Shown: positions 1-8,409, counted from the first letter of the stretch. The stretch: DNA of 64,000 nt from Aureitalea marina (GCF_002943755.1 NZ_MQUB01000001.1:1352501-1416500), one strand, 5' to 3'. Notes: generated from the letters alone by a model not told the origin. Translations and numbers: made by a program.

Positions 1-492
1 ATTCTGGAGAACCTACCCAGGGGTCTAATCGGGCTGTTATTGGCCGTGATCCTATCGGCAGCCATGTCTTCCACAGCTTCAGAGATCAATGCCTTGGCTT
101 CTACCACCACCATCGATCTGTACCGCCGAAACCGGCAAGGAAGAGACGACCAGCATTATGTTCGGATTTCCAAATGGTTTACCCTTCTATGGGGATTATT
201 AGCTATAGGGGTAGCCTGTGTTGCGAACCTCTTTGACAATCTGATCCAACTGGTGAACATCATTGGATCCATCTTCTACGGTAACGTGCTGGGAATCTTC
301 TTACTGGCCTTTTTCATTCGATACGTCGGCTCGAAAGCAGTGTTTATTGCGGCCATCATTACCCAACTTATTATCATTGGAATCTGGTATATCGATCTGA
401 TGCCTTATCTGTGGCTTAACTTGGTTGGATGTGCACTGGTGATGATCTTGGCCATACTCCTTCAAGCCATTTTCGGTAAAACCAAGGCATAA
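1..492 (+). CDS. Sodium:solute symporter (SSS family), C-terminal part
   Basis: The gene enters from the left edge, so only the last 163 codons are present, in frame from base 1. The segment MSSTASEINALASTTTIDLY is the conserved helix and loop of sodium/solute symporters. It is followed by about four hydrophobic helices (for example FTLLWGLLAIGVACVANLF and AVFIAAIITQLIIIGIWYI) and a short polar end. Such proteins use the sodium gradient to import sugars, amino acids or similar solutes across the inner membrane. The substrate cannot be told from this part. It ends convergently with the small minus-strand gene at 545-889. Confidence 0.85.
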   Translation: MLENLPRGLIGLLLAVILSAAMSSTASEINALASTTTIDLYRRNRQGRDDQHYVRISKWFTLLWGLLAIGVACVANLFDNLIQLVNIIGSIFYGNVLGIFLLAFFIRYVGSKAVFIAAIITQLIIIGIWYIDLMPYLWLNLVGCALVMILAILLQAIFGKTKA

Positions 493-494
493 AA

Positions 495-527
495 GAAGGG
501 GAGAGAATTCAGAATCCCCTCCCCTCG
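495..527. terminator. Possible hairpin between convergent genes
   Basis: An AGGGGAG/CTCCCCT inverted repeat (497-503 and 519-525) lies between the convergent stops at 492 and 545. It has no clear T-run on either strand, so its role as a terminator is uncertain. Confidence 0.3.
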
Positions 528-544
528 CAACGACTAAACGAAAC

Positions 545-889
545 TTAAAACCTAAATCCGGTCTTAATTTTGTAAGTATTCACCGCGCCGGCATCGGAAG
601 TCAACACAAAGGTGTAGGTTCCGTTTACCGAATTGGTAAAATCAAACTGTTGTCCAATACTATTGGCACTCCCCAGTTCACCTTCGTACATTTGCTGCCC
701 GTTGGGAGCGTAAATGACTAGGGTATAGTTGGATTCTTGAGTGTTCAGAACGGATAATTGTACCATTTGGCGATCTTCGGTAATGGTTACCTCTCCTTCT
801 TTAGAGGTGATCACGCGTTCGGTATTGGCGTTCATGGCCAATGTACAGGTAACGGCTAGGGCTACTAGAATTCTTTTAACTGTTTTCAT
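545..889 (-). CDS. Small secreted protein with a T9SS-tail-like beta fold
   Basis: This 114-residue protein has a signal peptide (MKTVKRILVALAVTCTLAMNA, roughly residues 1-20). The remainder is one beta-rich domain resembling the DUF3244 and T9SS C-terminal folds: YTLVIYAPNGQQMYEGELG, then GTYTFVLTSDAG and a final short strand ending in FRF. Nothing else is attached, so it is probably a free periplasmic or surface beta-sandwich protein. The function is unknown. It is a single gene, convergent with the symporter. Confidence 0.6.
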   Translation of the reverse strand: MKTVKRILVALAVTCTLAMNANTERVITSKEGEVTITEDRQMVQLSVLNTQESNYTLVIYAPNGQQMYEGELGSANSIGQQFDFTNSVNGTYTFVLTSDAGAVNTYKIKTGFRF

Positions 890-1066
890 AACGAATGTTT
901 TAAAGACTCAACAGTACAAAGATGCAACCAGCAACCCAGGGAAATTTCCATCTTTTTGTTCAATTTATGTACTATTTTAACCTAATTTGCCCACTTAATA
1001 CACCCTGATGTTAAAATAACACATATTATGGTTAAATTTGTACCGATGGGTTCGTACAATCGAACG

Positions 1067-1074
1067 TAATTTTG
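1067..1074 (+). promoter_or_regulatory. -7 box TAATTTTG just before the AraC gene
   Basis: TAATTTTG matches the Bacteroidota -7 consensus TAnnTTTG and lies only four bases before the GTG start at 1079. A second perfect match, TAAATTTG, lies at 1033-1040 and would give a normal leader of about 30 bases. The sequence does not decide between them. Confidence 0.4.
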
Positions 1075-1078
1075 TCTT

Positions 1079-1954
1079 GTGAAGAAGAAAAAACAACCTG
1101 TGCTTGAGGCGATTACACCCTCCCAGGGTGGGTCGATCAAAGTAGAACGGTATTCGGATTCTTGTAATGACTCCGCTGCGGCCTGGCATTTCCACCCGGA
1201 AATGGAGATCGTCTACGTGGATGGTGGCGCGGGTAAAAGGCACATTGGAAATCACATTTCCTATTACCAGGACGGCGACCTGATCTTTATCGGAGCCAAT
1301 CTCCCCCATTTTGGCTTTACCGATCGATTAACGGGTAATAAAAGTGAAGTGGTCATACAGGCCCGGGAAGAACTCTTCGGCAATTCCCTGGAGACCATCC
1401 CTGAAATGGAACCCATCAATCGGTTATTCCGCAGAAGTCGTCAAGGGATCATATTTTACGGTGAGACCAAGAAGAAAGTAGGCGTCATGATAGATCGACT
1501 GCCGGAATTGCAGCCCTATGAGAGGCTTTTAGGATTTTTACAGATCCTGGGCGAATTGGCAGCCAGCAAGGAATACGAATTGTTAAACGTAGACCAGGTC
1601 ATCCTCGAGACCAAACCTCAGGATACCCAGCGCCTGGATGGTATCTATGCCCTTGTTCGGAAAGAATTCACCCGCCCCATTGCCCTGGCAGAGGTTGCGG
1701 ACCTGGTCAGTATGACCGAACAGGCATTTAGCCGATATTTCAAACAGAAAACAGGTAAGACCTTTACACAATTCGTCAACGAATATCGATTGGTACATGC
1801 CTGTAAATTACTGGCTGAAGAGAATATGAGTATTACGGACACGTGCTATGCCAGTGGTTTCAACAACTTCTCCCACTTCAACAAGAAATTCAAGGAATTC
1901 ACCGGTAAGAGCCCTTCTAAATATCGGAACGAACTTCACAAAGTAGTCCAATAA
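1079..1954 (+). CDS. AraC-family transcriptional regulator with N-terminal cupin
   Basis: This 291-residue protein has a cupin-like sensor domain (AWHFHPEMEIVYVDGG near residues 35-50, then DGDLIFIGANLPH) and an AraC/XylS double helix-turn-helix at residues about 185-285 (SMTEQAFSRYFKQKTGKTF, then CYASGFNNFSHFNKKFK and the closing TGKSPSKYR). Proteins of this layout bind a small ligand in the cupin and switch neighbouring carbohydrate or stress genes. The GTG start fits the basic first residues (MKKKKQP). The ligand and targets are not evident; the next gene is convergent, so no operon partner is visible. Confidence 0.88.
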   Translation: MKKKKQPVLEAITPSQGGSIKVERYSDSCNDSAAAWHFHPEMEIVYVDGGAGKRHIGNHISYYQDGDLIFIGANLPHFGFTDRLTGNKSEVVIQAREELFGNSLETIPEMEPINRLFRRSRQGIIFYGETKKKVGVMIDRLPELQPYERLLGFLQILGELAASKEYELLNVDQVILETKPQDTQRLDGIYALVRKEFTRPIALAEVADLVSMTEQAFSRYFKQKTGKTFTQFVNEYRLVHACKLLAEENMSITDTCYASGFNNFSHFNKKFKEFTGKSPSKYRNELHKVVQ

Positions 1955-1978
1955 AAAAGCCCGGATCACCGGGCTTAA
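1955..1978. terminator. Bidirectional hairpin terminator
   Basis: An 8-bp stem AAGCCCGG/CCGGGCTT (1957-1964 and 1969-1976) with loop ATCA lies between the stops of the AraC gene and the convergent DUF2911 gene. A-rich and T-rich flanks suit termination from either side. Confidence 0.7.
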
Positions 1979-1997
1979 TACGTATAAGAAAGATCGT

Positions 1998-2843
1998 TTA
2001 AAGAGCTCCCCACTCCTTAAGTGACTTGGTGTTCAGTGAAACGTAATCGTTGTTGCCCGCCTCCTGGGCCAAACGCAAGGAAGTTTGAGCCGCTTTGATA
2101 GCTCCATTCTTATCGCCGGATTTGGCATAGATGAGGGATTGCTGACGATGATACCAGAACGCTGGGCTTTCCCTCATTTCGATGGCCTTGTCTATCCACA
2201 TTTTAGCTTTTTCGATATCCTTGCCCGATTCCATATAATAAACAGCTGCCGCATAATAATCCGCCGAGGCAGGGCCGTTCATTACATTCTCAATACTGGC
2301 CATAACCGCATCGTCGGTCATAAATTTGATCGGTACAGCCACATAGGTACTCTCCCAAATGATTCCCATATTAGCGGAATCGCTCTTAAGATCGTCAAAA
2401 GTAATGGTAAAGGTCTCCACGTCCATGTTCATAGGAACAGTGCTTACCCGCACTCGTGCTGCTACCTTACTCTCATCCCATTCGGCTGGCGTCCCCCAAT
2501 TGTTGGCATCGGAGTAGAACATCACTTCCCAGCTACCGGCCTCAGGCTTAGAGTAGATAGCATAAGACCCAGCCTTTAATACACCGTCGGCGATCATCAC
2601 ATCATTGCTAAAGGTGATCTTCGTATTGGCATTAGCTCCTGTTCTCCATACTTGCCCATAAGGAACTAGGTCCCCAAAAATGGCACGACCCTTCATGGAT
2701 GGTCTTGAGTATTCCACAGTAACATCGGTCAATCCTACCTTTTGTTCGATCTTCTGAAAAGGCGAAGGTGCAGGAGTCTGTATCTGCCCATAAGTAGTAG
2801 AAATAAGCGCGGTCAGGGCAGCGAAAATGACGAATTTTTTCAT
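1998..2843 (-). CDS. DUF2911 domain protein with C-terminal TPR-like region
   Basis: The protein has 281 residues with a signal peptide (MKKFVIFAALTALISTTYGQ). The DUF2911 domain spans about residues 30-170 and shows the usual VTVEYSRPSMKGRAIFG, YGQVWRTGANANTKITF and AGSYAIYSKP segments. Residues about 185-280 are helical and TPR-like (WIDKAIEMRESPAFWYHRQQ, GAIKAAQTSLRLAQEAG). The family is common in Bacteroidota and is exported; its function is unknown. A near-match TAAATTCG about 30 bases upstream could be the -7 element. Confidence 0.85.
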   Translation of the reverse strand: MKKFVIFAALTALISTTYGQIQTPAPSPFQKIEQKVGLTDVTVEYSRPSMKGRAIFGDLVPYGQVWRTGANANTKITFSNDVMIADGVLKAGSYAIYSKPEAGSWEVMFYSDANNWGTPAEWDESKVAARVRVSTVPMNMDVETFTITFDDLKSDSANMGIIWESTYVAVPIKFMTDDAVMASIENVMNGPASADYYAAAVYYMESGKDIEKAKMWIDKAIEMRESPAFWYHRQQSLIYAKSGDKNGAIKAAQTSLRLAQEAGNNDYVSLNTKSLKEWGAL

Positions 2844-2937
2844 AAGAAGTTGGTTTATTTTTACGTTTCCACGAATTTACGACAAGCCATCGGGCAAATC
2901 GTTAACAAAAACTTAAAATAGGATTGGCAAACTATCC

Positions 2938-2945
2938 TACTTTTG
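2938..2945 (+). promoter_or_regulatory. -7 box TACTTTTG before the aquaporin gene
   Basis: TACTTTTG fits TAnnTTTG exactly and ends four bases before the ATG at 2950. Transcription would begin at or beside the start codon, so the message could be leaderless. No good -33 TTG is seen at the usual distance. Confidence 0.45.
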
Positions 2946-2949
2946 CAAC

Positions 2950-3618
2950 ATGAATTGGAAGGCATATACGGCAGAACTTATCGGAACTTTTGGACTGGTA
3001 TTTTGCGGGACCGGGGCAATGGTGATCGATGAGTTTACCGGGGGAACAGTGACCCATGTGGGTATTGCCCTGACCTTTGGCTTCATTGTAATGGGGATGA
3101 TCTATGCCTTCGGTGACATAAGTGGAGCCCACATCAATCCTGCTGTTACTATTGCCTTTGCCTATGCTAAGAAATTCCCCTGGAAGGAAGTTTTGCCTTA
3201 TAGTGTTGCCCAATGTACTGGAGCCCTTTTGGCAAGCGGCCTTTTATTTTGGCTCTTCCCGGATAGCTCTACCTTAGGAGCAACCTTACCCGGTCTTGGT
3301 GTATGGAAGGTCTTTGTGTTGGAAATACTGTTGACCTTTTTCTTGATGGTGGTTATCATCAATGTTTCTACAGGGGCTAAAGAAATCGGGGTAATTGCGG
3401 GCTTGGCCATCGGTGGGATGGTCCTATTAGAAGCCATGTTTGCGGGACCCGTAACAGGGGCTTCCATGAACCCGGCTCGCTCACTGGCACCTGCAATTTG
3501 GTCTGGGAACCTAACCGATCTCTGGATCTACATCGCAGCCCCAATTATTGGAGCTCTTTTGGCTGTGGCAAGTTGTCGTTTGGTCAAGTTTGATGGCTGC
3601 TGCGACGAAGCTTGTTAA
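2950..3618 (+). CDS. aqpZ: Aquaporin (MIP family), AqpZ-like
   Basis: This 222-residue protein carries both NPA boxes of the MIP fold: HINPAVTIAFAYA near residue 62 and SMNPARSLAPA near residue 175. Six hydrophobic helices surround them. Length and N-terminus (MNWKAYTAELIGTFGLVFCG) match bacterial AqpZ water channels, which supports the start codon used. It would let water cross the inner membrane; a glycerol facilitator is less likely because the loop insertions of GlpF are absent. The C-terminus ends in a cysteine-rich tail (DGCCDEAC), which is unusual and could bind metal or simply be variable. A single gene; the next promoter lies directly after it. Confidence 0.9.
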   Translation: MNWKAYTAELIGTFGLVFCGTGAMVIDEFTGGTVTHVGIALTFGFIVMGMIYAFGDISGAHINPAVTIAFAYAKKFPWKEVLPYSVAQCTGALLASGLLFWLFPDSSTLGATLPGLGVWKVFVLEILLTFFLMVVIINVSTGAKEIGVIAGLAIGGMVLLEAMFAGPVTGASMNPARSLAPAIWSGNLTDLWIYIAAPIIGALLAVASCRLVKFDGCCDEAC

Positions 3619-3632
3619 TTTTTGTTTAAGCT

Positions 3633-3665
3633 TTTGGTATTTTTATTAAACAAAAAGTATTTTTG
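3633..3665 (+). promoter_or_regulatory. Promoter of the SRPBCC-SDR-photolyase operon
   Basis: TTTG at 3633-3636, 21 bases, then TATTTTTG at 3658-3665: both elements of the Bacteroidota promoter at a usual spacing. The ATG at 3676 follows ten bases later, so the leader would be very short. Confidence 0.6.
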
Positions 3666-3675
3666 TGTCATAATC

Positions 3676-4143
3676 ATGAAGATATACCAAGTTCATACCA
3701 CACAAAGACTGCCCATAAACATGGACACGGCCTGGAATTTCCTGACAGATCCCAATAATTTAAAGACCATTACTCCAAATTATATGGGATTTGAGATCCT
3801 CAGTGGGGCAGACCGGGAAATGTATACGGGACAGTTGATCGAATACAATGTGACTCCGGTACTGGGAATTAAGACCAAATGGGTTACCGAGATCACTCAT
3901 GTTGCTCAGAAGGAATATTTTGTGGATGAACAGCTATACGGGCCCTATGCCCTGTGGCACCACAAGCATTTCATTAGACCTGTTGATGGCGGAGTCGAAA
4001 TGGAAGACCTCATCCACTACAAGATCCCCATGGGTTGGTTGGGACAGCTATTACACCCCATCCTGGTCAAGCCCAAACTGACACAGATCTTTGAGTACAG
4101 AAGAAAAAAACTAGCCGAGCTTTTCGGCGAATTACCAGCATAA
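3676..4143 (+). CDS. SRPBCC-family protein
   Basis: A START-like (SRPBCC) helix-grip protein of 155 residues: MKIYQVHTTQRLPINMDTAW, then FLTDPNNLKTITPNYMGFEI, and the pattern YGPYALWHHKHFIRPVDGGV near the centre. An upstream in-frame start at 3622 would add 18 residues overlapping the promoter, so the ATG at 3676 is chosen. Such proteins bind hydrophobic ligands. The stop overlaps the next ATG by one base and the third gene is a photolyase, so the gene probably belongs to a light or DNA-damage response unit. The ligand is unknown. Confidence 0.8.
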   Translation: MKIYQVHTTQRLPINMDTAWNFLTDPNNLKTITPNYMGFEILSGADREMYTGQLIEYNVTPVLGIKTKWVTEITHVAQKEYFVDEQLYGPYALWHHKHFIRPVDGGVEMEDLIHYKIPMGWLGQLLHPILVKPKLTQIFEYRRKKLAELFGELPA

Positions 4144-4838
4144 TGAAAAAGAATATTTTATTGATCGGCGGATCCTATGGCATTGGTCAGGGTATTGCCC
4201 AGCTCCTATCGAAAGAGAATCACGTAATTGTCGCATCCAGGACAGCAGATGGTGTTCCTCCCAATTGTCATCACTTGCCCTTCGATGCTACCCAGGATGA
4301 TGTCAGTGACCTGGATCTCCCGGAATCCATAGACGGTCTGGTTTATTGTCCGGGTTCTATAAATCTCAAGCCCTTTCGTGCCCTGAAACCAGACGCTTTT
4401 CGCCGGGACATGGAGATCAACTTAATCGGTTTGGTGAGTGTTGTTCAAGGCATTCTTCCTAGGATCAAGAAGGCAGAACGTTCCAGCCTCGTCTTTTTTA
4501 GTACCGTTGCCGTGGACCTGGGAATGCCATTTCACACTTCCGTAGCTGCTGCCAAGGGAGCTGTTGAAGGCTTTGCCAGGGCACTTGCGGCAGAACTGGC
4601 TCCATCAGTGCGAGTGAATGTGATCGCTCCTTCTTTGACGGATACACCCTTGGCCGGTAAACTTTTGGCTACGGACGAGAAAAAAGAAAAAATGGCTCAG
4701 CGCAATCCATTGAAACAGGTAGGACAGATAGAAGATCTGGCTTCCATGGCCCAGTTTCTGATCGAAGATACCGGCAAGTGGATCAGCGGACAAGTCTTTC
4801 ATGTAGATGGTGGGATGTCCAGTCTAAAAGTAGACTAA
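4143..4838 (+). CDS. Short-chain dehydrogenase/reductase-like protein lacking the catalytic Tyr
   Basis: A Rossmann protein of 231 residues with the nucleotide-binding motif GGSYGIG (residues 9-15), the CPGSIN segment in place of NNAG, and the C-terminal GQVFHVDGGMSS of the SDR family. Catalytic Ser is at residue 120 and Lys at 138, but the position of the active-site Tyr (YxxxK) is Val134 (SVAAAK). It may therefore bind NAD(P) without usual SDR catalysis, or use another acid. It overlaps the SRPBCC stop by one base and abuts the photolyase gene, so the three are translated from one message. Confidence 0.85.
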   Translation: MKKNILLIGGSYGIGQGIAQLLSKENHVIVASRTADGVPPNCHHLPFDATQDDVSDLDLPESIDGLVYCPGSINLKPFRALKPDAFRRDMEINLIGLVSVVQGILPRIKKAERSSLVFFSTVAVDLGMPFHTSVAAAKGAVEGFARALAAELAPSVRVNVIAPSLTDTPLAGKLLATDEKKEKMAQRNPLKQVGQIEDLASMAQFLIEDTGKWISGQVFHVDGGMSSLKVD

Positions 4839-6140
4839 TTGAGCATGGGGCAAGCGCTATTTTGGTTTCGACGTGATCTTCGATTAAACGACAATGTTGG
4901 CTTGTACCACGCCTTGAAGGGAGAATCGGCGGTCATCCCTATCTTTATTTTCGACCCCGATATCCTCGATGAGTTGGAACCACAAGATGCTCGTGTCACC
5001 TTCATCCACGAAAGGCTGGATCAACTCAGCAAGGAAATTGCAGCAAATGGAGGTCAACTCCAGGTCTTTTATGGAAAGGTGGAAGAGATCTTTCGGTCCA
5101 TTTTTCGTGAACATGCTATCCAGGCAATCTACTCCAATAAGGACTACGAACCTTATGCCAGGCAGCGTGACGCACAAATAGCGGCAATGGCGGCTTCCGG
5201 TGACATAGCCTTCCGGCAGTTCAAAGATCAGGTTGTCTTTGAAGAGGACGAGATCGTGAAAGCAGATGGTTCACCCTATGTGGTATATACGCCTTACAGA
5301 AAAAAATGGGAAGAACGATTTGCGGTTGACAAGCCTGTTGTCTTGGGGCAACCCAATACACAAAATTGGCAAAAAGGACTCAAACCAAAACAGGTTAGCC
5401 TGAAGGAGATGGGTTTTGTAACAGCGGATATCAGTGTACCAGATTTCAGGTTGACTTCAGACCTGATCGATCAATATGAAGATCAGCGAAATTTTCCGGC
5501 CAAGGACGATGCGACCAGCCGTTTGGGCCCTCATTTGCGGTTTGGAACAGTTAGCGTAAGAGAATTGGCCAATTTTAGTAATTCCCAACGCAATTCTGTT
5601 TTTCTGCATCAATTGATCTGGCGGGATTTCTTTATGCAGATCCTGTGGCATTTTCCGCATACAACTGAACGATCGTTCAAACCAGCTTACGATCGGATCA
5701 ACTGGAGGAACGATCCGGAGGAATTTGAACGATGGACAAAAGGAGAAACAGGCTATCCTATGGTCGACGCCGGAATGCGGCAATTGGTTCAGACCGGTTA
5801 TATGCACAATCGGGTACGGATGGTTGTTGCTAGTTTCTTGTGTAAGCACTTACTGATTGATTGGCGATGGGGAGAAGCCTTCTTTGCGAAGCATTTGCTG
5901 GACTTTGAACTGGCTGCCAATGTAGGTAACTGGCAATGGGCCGCAGGCAGTGGAGTCGACGCTGCCCCCTATTTCAGGGTCTTCAATCCGACTACTCAGT
6001 TCAAGAAATTCGACCCGGATACTACCTATGTATCGACCTGGGTTCCTCATTGGCAGGAACTTAACTATCCAAGACCTATGGTAGATCATAAAATGGCCAG
6101 GGAACGATGTTTGACAACTTACAAGGCAGCACTACAATAA
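4839..6140 (+). CDS. phrB: Deoxyribodipyrimidine photolyase / cryptochrome family
   Basis: The protein has 433 residues. The N-terminal antenna-binding alpha/beta domain starts with LFWFRRDLRLNDN; the C-terminal FAD-binding helical domain includes FLHQLIWRDFFMQIL, TGYPMVDAGMRQL, GYMHNRVRMVVASFL and NWQWAAGSGVDAAPYFRVFN, hallmarks of class I CPD photolyases and close cryptochromes. With blue light it would split pyrimidine dimers in DNA; a sensory role cannot be excluded. The TTG at 4839 directly follows the SDR stop; an in-frame ATG at 4845 is an equally likely start. It is the last gene of the operon. Confidence 0.88.
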   Translation: MSMGQALFWFRRDLRLNDNVGLYHALKGESAVIPIFIFDPDILDELEPQDARVTFIHERLDQLSKEIAANGGQLQVFYGKVEEIFRSIFREHAIQAIYSNKDYEPYARQRDAQIAAMAASGDIAFRQFKDQVVFEEDEIVKADGSPYVVYTPYRKKWEERFAVDKPVVLGQPNTQNWQKGLKPKQVSLKEMGFVTADISVPDFRLTSDLIDQYEDQRNFPAKDDATSRLGPHLRFGTVSVRELANFSNSQRNSVFLHQLIWRDFFMQILWHFPHTTERSFKPAYDRINWRNDPEEFERWTKGETGYPMVDAGMRQLVQTGYMHNRVRMVVASFLCKHLLIDWRWGEAFFAKHLLDFELAANVGNWQWAAGSGVDAAPYFRVFNPTTQFKKFDPDTTYVSTWVPHWQELNYPRPMVDHKMARERCLTTYKAALQ

Positions 6141-6241
6141 TTTGTACGAATATTCCGATTTATTGCATTTTATCGACTTTTTCTATAAGTTTAACGACCA
6201 AAACAAATGCATTTTGCCCCTAAGCCCCAAATACTTATGTT

Positions 6242-6478
6242 ATGGAAGATGCGAAAAATGTGTACAGTAATTCTGAGATCAAAGTAACCTACCACCCCGG
6301 GAAGTGTATACATTCGGGGAAATGCTACCAAGGACTTTCGGAAGTCTTTAGATCCTCCGTGATCCCTTGGGTCAAACTGGATGCGGCAGAAAGTGATCAC
6401 ATCATTGAGCAAATCCGTAAATGCCCATCCGGGGCGCTGCAATTTGAAAGACTGGGCTCTTTGAGCGAAGTAAAATAA
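6242..6478 (+). CDS. Small divergent 4Fe-4S protein (Fer4_19, YjdI-like)
   Basis: A 78-residue protein with KVTYHPGKCIHSGKCYQG followed by RKCPSGALQFER. This cysteine pattern (CxxxxxC...C with the CPSGAL signature) is that of the divergent mono-cluster Fer4_19 family, which includes E. coli YjdI. Only three cysteines of a usual set are seen, as in other members. The protein is probably a cytoplasmic electron carrier or sensor; its partner is unknown. It is followed after 18 bases by a membrane protein gene, perhaps in one transcript. Confidence 0.75.
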   Translation: MEDAKNVYSNSEIKVTYHPGKCIHSGKCYQGLSEVFRSSVIPWVKLDAAESDHIIEQIRKCPSGALQFERLGSLSEVK

Positions 6479-6496
6479 GTAGCAGATCAAACAACC

Positions 6497-7084
6497 ATGA
6501 GAAAAAAGACCCTCGTACTACTTTATATTTTCCTGATGTTAGGAGCCATTTTACTTGCCCAGGAAACTACTGAAACAGGGAACACTTTGGACGACCAATT
6601 CACCGATGTGATCGATAATTCCAATCGGTACCAAGATTACAAAGTGGTCAAGATCTATAAATTAAATGCGCTAAAGAAGAGCGTCATGGATTCTCTTGCG
6701 GCCATCGAAAAGGATCTCAATACAGCCCAGGATACCATAGCGGCTAAGGATAATACCATTGGCGGACTAAGTGCAAATCTCAAATCCACCCAGGACGAAT
6801 TGGCTGTATCTCGAGAAAAAGAGAATGGAATTTCCCTGTTCGGCATACTGCTTACCAAATCCACTTACAATACCATAATGTGGTCTTCAATTGGTCTGCT
6901 GCTATTGCTTCTTGTAGTGACTGTAGTTCGCTTCAGACAGAGCAATGCTGTTACCAGAGAATCAAAACTGAAACTAGCTGAGGTAGAGGAGGAATATGAA
7001 GATTATCGTCAGCGAACCCTGGACCGAGAACAACAACTCCGAAGAAAGCTACAGGACGAGATCAATAAGCAAAAGAAAAACTAA
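6497..7084 (+). CDS. Membrane protein with periplasmic and cytoplasmic coiled coils
   Basis: The protein has 195 residues: signal peptide (MRKKTLVLLYIFLMLGAILLAQ), a polar helical region with coiled-coil character (residues about 50-110), one transmembrane helix (IGLLLLLLVVTVVRF near 130-145), and a charged coiled-coil tail to the C-terminus (EVEEEYEDYRQRTLDREQQL). Homologues in Flavobacteria are, as far as I recall, sometimes labelled tRNA (guanine-N1)-methyltransferase; nothing in this sequence supports a methyltransferase (no SAM-binding fold or knot). Function unknown. Convergent with murA, six bases apart. Confidence 0.7.
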   Translation: MRKKTLVLLYIFLMLGAILLAQETTETGNTLDDQFTDVIDNSNRYQDYKVVKIYKLNALKKSVMDSLAAIEKDLNTAQDTIAAKDNTIGGLSANLKSTQDELAVSREKENGISLFGILLTKSTYNTIMWSSIGLLLLLLVVTVVRFRQSNAVTRESKLKLAEVEEEYEDYRQRTLDREQQLRRKLQDEINKQKKN

Positions 7085-7090
7085 TCTGCG

Positions 7091-8401
7091 CTAGTCGATT
7101 CGTTCGATCTTAGCTCCGATTGCCCTGAGGCGCTCATCGATACGCTCATATCCCCTGTCGATCTGCTCGATATTGTGAATAGCGGATGTCCCTTTAGCCG
7201 ACAAGGCTGCTATCAGCAAAGAAATACCTGCCCGGATATCCGGGGAAACCATGGTTGTAGCTTTTAGCTGAGAATGGAAATCGTGACCGATCACTGTTGC
7301 CCGATGCGGATCACAAAGGATGATCTTGGCTCCCATATCGATCAACTTGTCCACGAAGAACAGCCGGCTTTCGAACATCTTCTGATGGATCAACACACTT
7401 CCTCTGGCCTGTGTACAGACCACAAGAACGATACTTAAAAGATCTGGCGTAAAGCCAGGCCAAGGGGCGTCTGAAATGGTCAGAATAGAACCGTCCATAT
7501 CGCTCTGGATCTCATAAGATTCCATGCTAGGAATGAAGATGTCGTCTCCTCTCCGCTCCAATTGGATGCCCAATTTGCGAAAGGTATCCGGGATAAGGCC
7601 CAGATCGTCCCAACTCACATCCTTGATGGTGATGGAAGAACGCGTCATAGCCGCAAGACCGATCCAACTGCCGATCTCGATCATATCCGGTAATACCCGG
7701 TGATTACATCCACCCAGGCTTTCAACACCTTCTATGACCAGCAGATTTGATCCTATTCCAGAGATGTTGGCACCCATCCGATTCAGCATCTTGCAGAGTT
7801 GTTGCAGATAGGGCTCACAGGCTGCATTGTAGATGGTCGTAGTGCCTTTGGCCATGACCGCCGCCATAACGATATTAGCCGTTCCTGTTACCGATGCCTG
7901 ATCCAGCAGCATATAGGTGCCTCGCAAACCGTTAGGGGCCTCTACCCCATAAAAACGTTCCTCTCGGTTATATCGGAAATCCGCACCTAACTTGATAAAG
8001 CCCTCGAAGTGGGTGTCCAGTCTTCTACGACCGATCTTATCACCACCGGGCCGGGGAATATAGCCTTTGCCAAATCTTGCCAATAGCGGCCCTACGATCA
8101 TAATAGACCCCCTAAGCGAACTGCCTTCTTGTTTGAAAAGTTCAGATTCCAGGTAGTCCAGGTCCAGATCGTCAGATTGAAAACTGTATTTACCGGCTGC
8201 GAGCTTTTTCACCTTAACGCCGAGATTACCCAGTATGCCGATCAGTTTGTTCACATCCCGGATGTCCGGGATATTCTCGATGACCACTTCCTCTGGAGTC
8301 AGAAGAACGGCGCATAAAATTTGCAGGGCCTCGTTCTTGGCCCCTTGAGGACGAATATCTCCTTGTAGGCTATGCCCTCCTTCGATCTGAAATGTACCCA
8401 T
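7091..8401 (-). CDS. murA: UDP-N-acetylglucosamine 1-carboxyvinyltransferase (MurA), Asp active-site form
   Basis: A 436-residue EPT-family protein catalysing the first committed step of peptidoglycan synthesis: enolpyruvyl transfer from PEP to UDP-GlcNAc. N-terminal GGHSLQGDIRPQGAKNEAL includes the conserved KNEAL segment; RPGGDKIGRRRLDTHFEGF holds the active-site loop. The residue equal to E. coli Cys115 is Asp121 (codon at 8039-8041). Asp at this position is known in other bacteria to keep activity and give intrinsic fosfomycin resistance. It lies in a DUF493 - DUF4290 - murA order, read on the minus strand, with an eight-base gap from DUF4290. Confidence 0.95.
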   Translation of the reverse strand: MGTFQIEGGHSLQGDIRPQGAKNEALQILCAVLLTPEEVVIENIPDIRDVNKLIGILGNLGVKVKKLAAGKYSFQSDDLDLDYLESELFKQEGSSLRGSIMIVGPLLARFGKGYIPRPGGDKIGRRRLDTHFEGFIKLGADFRYNREERFYGVEAPNGLRGTYMLLDQASVTGTANIVMAAVMAKGTTTIYNAACEPYLQQLCKMLNRMGANISGIGSNLLVIEGVESLGGCNHRVLPDMIEIGSWIGLAAMTRSSITIKDVSWDDLGLIPDTFRKLGIQLERRGDDIFIPSMESYEIQSDMDGSILTISDAPWPGFTPDLLSIVLVVCTQARGSVLIHQKMFESRLFFVDKLIDMGAKIILCDPHRATVIGHDFHSQLKATTMVSPDIRAGISLLIAALSAKGTSAIHNIEQIDRGYERIDERLRAIGAKIERID

Positions 8402-8409
8402 GAAGTTGA

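Noticed and set aside
2085-2579. 164-codon plus-strand frame inside the DUF2911 gene
   Set aside because: It is antisense to a strongly conserved gene, and its translation has no family-like features.
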